From Ereboglobus sp. PH5-10 (GTDB lineage: Bacteria; Verrucomicrobiota; Verrucomicrobiia; Opitutales; Opitutaceae): a stretch of 40,716 bases of DNA. Where the stretch lies: the NCBI RefSeq assembly GCF_029504735.1, contig NZ_JAQFIP010000020.1:1-40716 (forward strand), in the 5' to 3' direction. Every line of letters starts with the position of its first letter. Position 1 is the stretch's first letter. The translations under genes were made by a program, and so were the position numbers. The notes under the pieces were generated by a model. That model had not been told where the DNA came from. It saw only the letters and a list, made by a program, of their open reading frames with translations, and did not search any database. Positions 1 to 5,892 of this stretch are shown here, one piece after another.

Positions 1-234
1 CAGTTCATGGCTGCGGTAACAACCTACCAGCACTACTACAACTTCGCGCGCACCAACCGCTCCCGCGCCAACAAAACCCCGGCTCAATTGCTCCGTGAAA
101 AGTCCCCTCAAATCGACCCTCGCGTCCTGCTTCTATCCCCACTCCTTCTCGATGCCCCGATGGGTCAACTTCTGTCTGGACCTCCCGCCTCCGCTGAAAA
201 GCAGACTTGGCAGTCCGCGCCTTCGCGCGCATGA
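1..234 (+). CDS. Transposase/integrase-core protein, C-terminal fragment (cut by window edge)
   Basis: The frame is open from the first base and stops with TGA at 232-234, so only the last 77 codons are visible. The segment YQHYYNFARTNRS followed by NKTPAQLL resembles the C-terminal end of DDE integrase-core transposases (rve type), where a Tyr-Tyr-Asn stretch and a K/R-T-P motif follow the catalytic Glu. The catalytic residues lie outside the window. The tail beyond this motif is Leu/Pro-rich and of no known function. I cannot name the insertion-sequence family. The right end of the element must lie between here and the transporter gene that begins near 250, but its terminal repeat cannot be recognised without the other end. 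Confidence 0.55.
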   Translation, partial: QFMAAVTTYQHYYNFARTNRSRANKTPAQLLREKSPQIDPRVLLLSPLLLDAPMGQLLSGPPASAEKQTWQSAPSRA

Positions 235-261
235 TGAGCGTTCTTCATTTTGCCCACAGCC

Positions 262-2577
262 ATGTCGCAACACCAAGCCCCCCAGCCGTTCGAGCCCTAC
301 ATACCCGACAACACCAAGCTCCCCGAGTTTACCCTGCGCGCAGTCCTCACCGGCGCGATTCTCGGCATGGTCTTCGGCGCGTCGTCACTCTACCTCGTCC
401 TCAAGGTCGGTCTCACCGTGAGCGCGTCGATTCCGGTCGCGGTCATTTCGCTGGCGCTGTTTCGCGGGCTCTCGAAGCTCGGCGTGCGCGACTCCTCCAT
501 TCTCGAAAACAACATCACGCAAACTGCCGGTTCCGCGGGCGAGTCAATCGCGTTCGGCGTGGGCGTCACCATGCCGGCGATTTTTATCCTCGGCTTCGAC
601 CTTGAGCTCACGCGCGTGATGCTTGTGGCGATCCTCGGCGGGCTGCTCGGCATCCTCATGATGATTCCGCTGCGCCGCACGCACATAGTCGAGGATCACG
701 GCAAGTTGAAATATCCCGAGGGCACCGCGTGCGCCGCCGTGCTCAAGGCCGGCGCCAACGCGCGGGATCGCGCCGTTGCCTCGCCCTCCGCCCAGGCCGA
801 TATGCGCGCCGCCGAGGCCGCCGGGCTAGGCAATGCTCCCGGCGCCATCCAGATTTTCACGGGCTTCGGAATCGGGCTCGTTTACAAAACACTCAACGTC
901 GCCATGCGCGGGTGGCAGGATATTCCGCAGAAAATTTTCGGCAAACCGCTCGCGGGCGGTTCGATCTCGGCGGAGGTTTCGCCGGAGCTGCTCGGCGTCG
1001 GCTACATCATCGGGCCGCGCATCTCGGGCATCATGTGCGCGGGTGGCGCGCTTTCGTATTTGGTGCTGATTCCGTTGATAAAATTTTTCGGCGACGGCAT
1101 CAACGGCATCGTCGAGCCCGGCACCATTCCCATCAGTGAAATGCCCATCGAGGGAGCGAATAGTATTCGCGACGCGTATATCCTTTACATCGGCGCGGGC
1201 GCGGTGGCGTCCGCCGGCATCATCAGCATGGTGCAGGCAATGCCGGCCATCTGGCGCGGCATCAAGGCCGGCTTCGCGGATATTCGCGGGATGCCGCGGC
1301 CCGGCGAAAACGCCCCCGGGAAAAACGGCTCCACCGCGCGCACGCAGCGCGACCTTCCGATGAAAACCGTGTTCATCGGTATTCTCGCGCTCATCGCGGT
1401 CATTTCCCTCGCGCCCTCGCTGCACATGAACGTGCTCGGCGCGCTGCTCATTGTTCTTTTCGGATTTTTGTTTGTCACGGTTTCGTCGCGCATCACCGGC
1501 GAGATCGGTTCCACGTCGAACCCGGTTTCGGGCATGACTGTGGCGACGCTGCTGTTCACCTGCCTCGTGTTCCTGATCGTGGGATGGACGGGCAGCCAGT
1601 ATTACGTGACGGCGCTTTCCGTTGGCGCGATCGTGTGCATCGCGGCGTCGAACGGCGGCACGACTTCGCAGGATTTGAAGACGGGTTTCCTGCTCGGCGC
1701 GACCCCGCGCTCGCAGCAACTGGCGATTTTGATCGGTGCGTTCGCGGCGGCGCTCGTGCTCGGGCCGCTGCTGAGCTTGCTCAACAACGGAAGCACGGTT
1801 TATGTGCCGGTCGCGCAAGTCGCCCCCGCGGGAATCCAGGTCGATGTCAGCGCGCTCTCGCGCAAGGAATCGCTGCACGGCCCGCAAAGTCGCGACGACT
1901 CCGGCGTTTATTACACCTGGCACAACACCGATCCCAAGGCCGGCATCGAGGGCAAGTATTTGGTTAATGAAAAAGGCGTGGCGGTTTGGTTTGTCGATCC
2001 GGGCATCAACGGCTCGTTCGACACGCGCCCGGACGGCAGCAAGGTGCGCAAGTTTGTCGCCCCGAAGGCGACGCTCATGTCGTATATAATAAAAGGCATT
2101 CTCGACCAGCGCCTGCCGTGGGCGCTGGTGCTGCTCGGTGTGATGATCACGGTGACGCTGCAACTTTCCTTTATTCCCGCGCTCGCGTTTGCGGTGGGTG
2201 TGTATCTGCCGTTGTCGTCCACGACGCCGATTCTTGCGGGCGGCATGATCCGCTGGTTGATCGACCGCTGGATGAGCCGGAAATCCTCGCACGCGAATCT
2301 CACGCCGGAGCAGTTTAACGCCGAAAGCGACAAGAGCCCCGGCGTGCTGCTCTCGTCGGGCTACATCGCGGGCGGTGCGATAGGCGGCATTGTGTTTGCG
2401 GTGCTGGCGGGCTTTTTCCCCGGCGCGGACAACGCCATCGCAACGTGGGCGCAAAATCACAACCCGCTTTACAACGGCCCCCACGCCGGGTTGCTTTCGC
2501 TGATCCCCTTCGCGCTGCTGGCGATTTTCCTCTACGGCGTGGCCAGGGAATGGTTTCTGTCGCCGAGGAAAAAATAG
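262..2577 (+). CDS. OPT-family oligopeptide (or metal-chelate) transporter
   Basis: This is a polytopic inner-membrane protein of about 771 residues with many hydrophobic segments. It has the family hallmark YPEGTACAAVLKAG early in the protein and repeated Gly-rich membrane helices (for example SNPVSGMTVATLLF and CIAASNGGTTSQDLKTGFLLG), which identify the OPT/YSL transporter family. Members take up oligopeptides or metal-siderophore complexes by proton symport; the substrate here cannot be read from sequence. ATG 262 is chosen over an in-frame TTG at 250, although neither has a good ribosome-binding site. A hydrophilic insert of about 90 residues between two membrane segments (roughly residues 515-605) looks like a folded extracytoplasmic loop. 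A small membrane protein gene follows after 25 bases and may be co-transcribed. Confidence 0.88.
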   Translation: MSQHQAPQPFEPYIPDNTKLPEFTLRAVLTGAILGMVFGASSLYLVLKVGLTVSASIPVAVISLALFRGLSKLGVRDSSILENNITQTAGSAGESIAFGVGVTMPAIFILGFDLELTRVMLVAILGGLLGILMMIPLRRTHIVEDHGKLKYPEGTACAAVLKAGANARDRAVASPSAQADMRAAEAAGLGNAPGAIQIFTGFGIGLVYKTLNVAMRGWQDIPQKIFGKPLAGGSISAEVSPELLGVGYIIGPRISGIMCAGGALSYLVLIPLIKFFGDGINGIVEPGTIPISEMPIEGANSIRDAYILYIGAGAVASAGIISMVQAMPAIWRGIKAGFADIRGMPRPGENAPGKNGSTARTQRDLPMKTVFIGILALIAVISLAPSLHMNVLGALLIVLFGFLFVTVSSRITGEIGSTSNPVSGMTVATLLFTCLVFLIVGWTGSQYYVTALSVGAIVCIAASNGGTTSQDLKTGFLLGATPRSQQLAILIGAFAAALVLGPLLSLLNNGSTVYVPVAQVAPAGIQVDVSALSRKESLHGPQSRDDSGVYYTWHNTDPKAGIEGKYLVNEKGVAVWFVDPGINGSFDTRPDGSKVRKFVAPKATLMSYIIKGILDQRLPWALVLLGVMITVTLQLSFIPALAFAVGVYLPLSSTTPILAGGMIRWLIDRWMSRKSSHANLTPEQFNAESDKSPGVLLSSGYIAGGAIGGIVFAVLAGFFPGADNAIATWAQNHNPLYNGPHAGLLSLIPFALLAIFLYGVAREWFLSPRKK

Positions 2578-2602
2578 GTGCGGGCATGGGAGCTTCTTAA
2601 TA

Positions 2603-2971
2603 ATGAAAAAACAACTGCTCGATCACATCAGGCGCATGGAGCGGGAGCTTGCCGCGATCGAATCCTCTCCCTGCGAAAACAGGCGCCCCGGGCATCTTCG
2701 CGCCCTGCTTGCCTATCACCTCGCGCAAACACAGGCCTTTCAGCACGAACGCCTGATCCACCTGCTCGTAATGCTCTTTTTCGCGATGCTCCTGCTTGCG
2801 GCGGCCATTGGCGCGATATTCCTGCCCACCTGGCAAATGCTTGCGGTCACGATTATTCTCACACTCACCGAAATCTGCTACCTGCGCCATTATTACGTGC
2901 TCGAGAATAATACCCAAAAACTCTACCCGCTCACACAACGATTGCACGCGCTGCAATCCGGGGAACGGTAA
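2603..2971 (+). CDS. Small two-helix membrane protein, unknown function
   Basis: It encodes 122 residues. A charged N-terminal helix (about residues 1-48) precedes two hydrophobic segments, about residues 52-76 and 79-97, joined by a short LPTWQ turn. A basic, polar C-terminal tail follows. ATG 2603 is preceded by a GGGAG ribosome-binding-like sequence about 14 bases upstream. It starts 25 bases after the OPT transporter stop, so it is probably co-transcribed with it. I recognise no domain; an accessory role for the transporter would be guesswork. Confidence 0.7.
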   Translation: MKKQLLDHIRRMERELAAIESSPCENRRPGHLRALLAYHLAQTQAFQHERLIHLLVMLFFAMLLLAAAIGAIFLPTWQMLAVTIILTLTEICYLRHYYVLENNTQKLYPLTQRLHALQSGER

Positions 2972-2983
2972 TATATAAAAGCG

Positions 2984-3003
2984 TATCCCAAAATTTGGGG
3001 ATG
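2984..3003. terminator. Weak hairpin between convergent genes
   Basis: The sequence TATCCC-AAAATTT-GGGGATG can fold into a short, bulged hairpin between the small membrane protein gene (plus) and the minus-strand gene ending at 3065. It lacks a proper T tract, so a terminator role is only a possibility. Confidence 0.25.
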
Positions 3004-3064
3004 CTCGCGGCGCAAACGGTGTCCGATGAGATTATCCCGTTTGATTTCATCGGCTGGCGCTGAC

Positions 3065-4804
3065 TCAGCGGATTTTTTCAATCACCTTGCGCAATTCCTC
3101 GTTTTCCGGCCACGCGCGAACCCTCGCTGCAAGCATGTCGAGATATTCCTTCGGCAGTTTCACATCCGTGTGCGTCCATACCTGCGCAAATTGCACATAC
3201 GTCTGCTGCGACGCGCCGTTTTGCTTGAGCGCCTCGGCTAGCGGCTCGATGACGGTGTTCAGTTCGTCTTTCGTCAGCTTATGCTTTTCGCCTTTTAGCT
3301 CCAAAAGGTTTTCGAGTCGCAGTCGTGAAAGCGTGCGCCATGCCTCGGGGCGCACGACTTGTTTCGACGCCATCGCTTTCTCAAGCATGGTGACCGCGCT
3401 GTATTTTCGGTCGTGCGCGGCTTCGTTCAAGCCAAACGCGGCGACAAACTCCGGATCTCTTCGCACTTGAGCGGATTCGTCGTTGGCCTTGACCAGCACT
3501 TGGCGCGCCAGGTCGCGCGCGCCGCAAAGCGCGAACCAATCGCTTAGAATCCGCGCTGTCTCGCTGCGGCGTGACGGGCGAAACTTCGGAGTGGGGGGAA
3601 TGTTCTCCCTCTTGAATTTCGCCACGGCAATCCCAGGCGGCCCCCACGGGTTGTCCTTGTGCTCGGGGTCGTTTTTGCCGAGCTGTGTGTAAAAATCATA
3701 CATGCGCGCGCGAAATGCGTCGTAGTCCATGCCGAAGCATTCCTTAAAAACGACTTCGTTTGGTCGTTGTTTCCTCGTGCGGACGACAAACCGCGCAAAT
3801 GCCATGCGCGTTTTAGCGTCCGCAACGAATGTGCAATAATACACAAAGTCCCGCGCCTCGCGCTCCGCGATAATCGCAGCATTCAGAATCGCGACATTTG
3901 GTTTTTTCCTCACCGGGTTTTCGAGAAAAACGCCAAGGCTCGCATTTGGCGCGAGCGCGTAATTGAGCCAGATTTTCTTTCGCCGTTCGATGGCATCCTT
4001 GTCGTCTTCGCGTGGATAATCAAACGCCCTGCTCAAAAACAAGGTCTCGCATGCGACACAGTAGCGCCCGACGAGCATTTCATAATCGCTAATCGAAAAC
4101 CATGAGGGTCGATACTTGCGCTTGTAGATTGGCGACCCAAATCCACGGCTCGGCGTTGAGGGCGTTGGCGTGGATTGCGTGTGACCGCGCAAACACTTGA
4201 GCGCCGTCGCAAGCCACGGCGGACTGCCTCGCCCGGTCTGAATATCGACGCACATGAGCAAATAATTAAGCGCAAGGTCAATGGCATTTTCGGTTACGCG
4301 TTCATCAAACGGCGTTTCGTTATCGAGGTATGCTTGCGTGATAAGCTTTAAGAACACAGCTTGTTCTTCATCGTGGAAACCGCGCACGGAAATTTGTCTC
4401 GAAGGGATGAATAATATGCGATCCGGAAACACGCCCAGCGGTGGGTTATCGCGGGCGTGCCGCAGGTCTTCCTTGCCAGCGAGCACAAGGTAACGATCTA
4501 TACCCTGGTCGTTGATAAAGATGAGTTTTGCGGGCAACTCGCGCTGCATTCGAAAGAGTGGGCTGTTTTTTTCAAACACACCGATGATTTGCTCCGCGCG
4601 CTGCACGACACGCGAAACAAACTTGGTATAGTCAACAGCCGAGAGAATTTCGAAATGCGCCGAGCGTGCGTAACGCCACTGGTGTTTCTTGGTGGACACG
4701 GTGAGCGTGTCGAGTGTGATGATCTCTTCATCAGCCGCATGGCAATGCAGCGGCACGAGCACAAACGCCAGCAGCAACATCAATATGCGCGGGATTGAGT
4801 TCAT
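3065..4804 (-). CDS. Secreted peptidase-MA-like protein with helical repeat tail, probably non-catalytic
   Basis: The protein has 579 residues with a signal peptide (about 1-23, cleavage near HCHA). The block around RYARSAHFEIL (45-54), the later SPPWLATALK (194-203) and a stretch ending in ECFGMDYDAFRARMYDFY match the layout of peptidase-MA-like / DUF1570 proteins: a 'sample-HFE' strand, PPWL-x-EGL-type helix and C-terminal FGMD helix. In active members an HExxH zinc motif lies just before PPWL. Here the equivalent region (about 165-185) contains no His-Glu pair, so I infer a pseudo-enzyme. Residues after about 420 are amphipathic helices resembling TPR-like repeats. Start ATG 4804 fits the signal peptide. 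It stands alone, convergent with its left neighbour and divergent from the Cys-rich gene. The family assignment is from pattern memory and needs a profile search. Confidence 0.6.
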   Translation of the reverse strand: MNSIPRILMLLLAFVLVPLHCHAADEEIITLDTLTVSTKKHQWRYARSAHFEILSAVDYTKFVSRVVQRAEQIIGVFEKNSPLFRMQRELPAKLIFINDQGIDRYLVLAGKEDLRHARDNPPLGVFPDRILFIPSRQISVRGFHDEEQAVFLKLITQAYLDNETPFDERVTENAIDLALNYLLMCVDIQTGRGSPPWLATALKCLRGHTQSTPTPSTPSRGFGSPIYKRKYRPSWFSISDYEMLVGRYCVACETLFLSRAFDYPREDDKDAIERRKKIWLNYALAPNASLGVFLENPVRKKPNVAILNAAIIAEREARDFVYYCTFVADAKTRMAFARFVVRTRKQRPNEVVFKECFGMDYDAFRARMYDFYTQLGKNDPEHKDNPWGPPGIAVAKFKRENIPPTPKFRPSRRSETARILSDWFALCGARDLARQVLVKANDESAQVRRDPEFVAAFGLNEAAHDRKYSAVTMLEKAMASKQVVRPEAWRTLSRLRLENLLELKGEKHKLTKDELNTVIEPLAEALKQNGASQQTYVQFAQVWTHTDVKLPKEYLDMLAARVRAWPENEELRKVIEKIR

Positions 4805-5063
4805 GGAAACTCACGATGCGCGACGCGTGGACAAAGGCAAGTAAAACGGCAATCAGCGCAACCCTTACGGCACAAAAATAATACTATGCTCGCACTTTTT
4901 ACAATCACGCTCTTAATTACACCTGTGCATCGGATATCATTCCATTTTAAGATTGCCCCCATTTCATTTCACACAATACTCTCAAGCTGATTGCAAGACA
5001 GTGATAGATTTAGTTTCCGATAAACCCTTCGGAAATATGTTATATAAAAACTCAAACCCTACG
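4805..5063. other. AT-rich divergent intergenic region
   Basis: These 259 bases separate the minus-strand secreted protein from the plus-strand Cys-rich gene. They are clearly more AT-rich than the surrounding coding DNA. They must hold both promoters, but I cannot assign -35/-10 pairs with confidence; a TTATATAAAAA stretch near 5040 is a candidate -10 region for the Cys-rich gene. No RNA gene or repeat was seen. Confidence 0.4.
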
Positions 5064-5716
5064 ATGAAAACTCCAAATATATTAAAATACCTACTGCTGT
5101 CGTCTTGTGTCATCCTAATTACCCAACAAGCGCACGCTTGCGAGGATTGCGGAGAGGGCTGAAATCATTATGATCCCTGCTCCAGTTGCGGTGATCTCGA
5201 ATGCGGCGGAGACTGCTCCCCGTGCGATAATTGCGGGAGTCCTAATTGCCCGGGCAGCGAGTGCATGCAAACATGCACCGATTGCGGCAATGAGGCCTAT
5301 GACTGCGAATGCAGCGACCAATGCCCCCTATGCGGCTTCAGCAACTGGCTTTGCATGTGCGCTGATATATGTCCAGAGTGCGACAGCGATGATTGTTCTT
5401 GTGATCCATGTCCCCATTGTGGATATCGGAATTGTAACTGTCCCACATGCATCTTTTGTGGCGAATATGGCTGGCTTTGTTTTGGTGGATGCATGGAAGA
5501 GTGTCCTATGTGCGGTAGTGACGGAGCGTGCCTTACAACTTGTCCTTGGTGGATTGACCCCGATGACATTGATCCCGCCCCGGCTCCGAGGTTACCCCAC
5601 TTGTAACATGCCCCGATTGCGGCAGAGATAACTGTTGCGGAGGTGGGTTTTGTGAATGTGGGGATAACGGATGCCAATGCGGACCGTGTCGAAATTATCA
5701 TCAGAGTCGCGCTTAA
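5064..5716 (+). pseudogene. Secreted Cys-rich tandem-repeat protein, interrupted by in-frame TGA and a frameshift
   Basis: ATG 5064 opens a signal peptide (residues 1-25, ending QQAHA) followed by CEDCGEG, then TGA at 5160-5162. The same frame continues open to TAA at 5604 and is saturated with cysteine. The theme CxxCG-x(3-6)-C-x-C recurs: CTDCGNEAYDCEC, CPLCGFSNWLCMC, CPECDSDDCSC, CPHCGYRNCNC, CPMCGSDGAC. Near 5588 the reading must move by one base (as if one G were lost from CCGGAG); the shifted frame then continues the theme (CPDCGRDNCC, CECGDNGCQCGPC) to TAA 5714-5716. The restored product would be about 217 residues, with about 43 Cys in about 192 mature residues. I do not recognise the family. 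The knuckle-like CxxC pairs suggest metal binding or dense disulfides in an exported protein. A nonsense plus frameshift decay is the simplest reading; recoding (Sec at TGA) or sequencing error are alternatives. Confidence 0.6.
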
Positions 5717-5857
5717 TTTTGTATTCATGGCCCAAGGCAGGCGTTCGCGCCCTCCTTGAGTTTGCTTTTAGAGGAAATTTTCGTATTCGAACGCACGCAA
5801 CAAAAGGCGGAGCATTGACTTCGTTTGGCTGTTCTGTGTGCAAGGTTCTCTTTGATA

Positions 5858-5886
5858 TTCAAAATCTGAGATTCACCCTTTATAGT
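5858..5886 (+). promoter_or_regulatory. Candidate sigma-70 promoter of the rhamnosidase gene
   Basis: TTCAAA (5858-5863) and TATAGT (5881-5886) are separated by 17 bases and match the -35/-10 consensus in 4 and 5 of 6 positions. The -10 ends only 6 bases before ATG 5893, so transcription would begin at or next to the start codon. This is a prediction by eye. Confidence 0.35.
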
Positions 5887-5892
5887 CCCTCT

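Noticed and set aside
826-2484. Long open frame (552 codons) on the minus strand antisense to the OPT transporter
   Set aside because: Arg/Ala/His-rich translation without domains; it mirrors the codon bias of the real gene, as expected in high-GC DNA.
5172-5196. Hairpin GATC-C-CTGC / GCGG-T-GATC downstream of the in-frame TGA, considered as a SECIS element
   Set aside because: Short, mismatched stem and no G in the first loop positions; not enough to call selenocysteine insertion. Kept only as a caveat in the TGA finding.
5671-5892. Upstream extension of the rhamnosidase frame by 74 codons
   Set aside because: It would precede a good signal peptide, overlaps the Cys-rich gene and has no protein-like sequence; ATG 5893 is kept.
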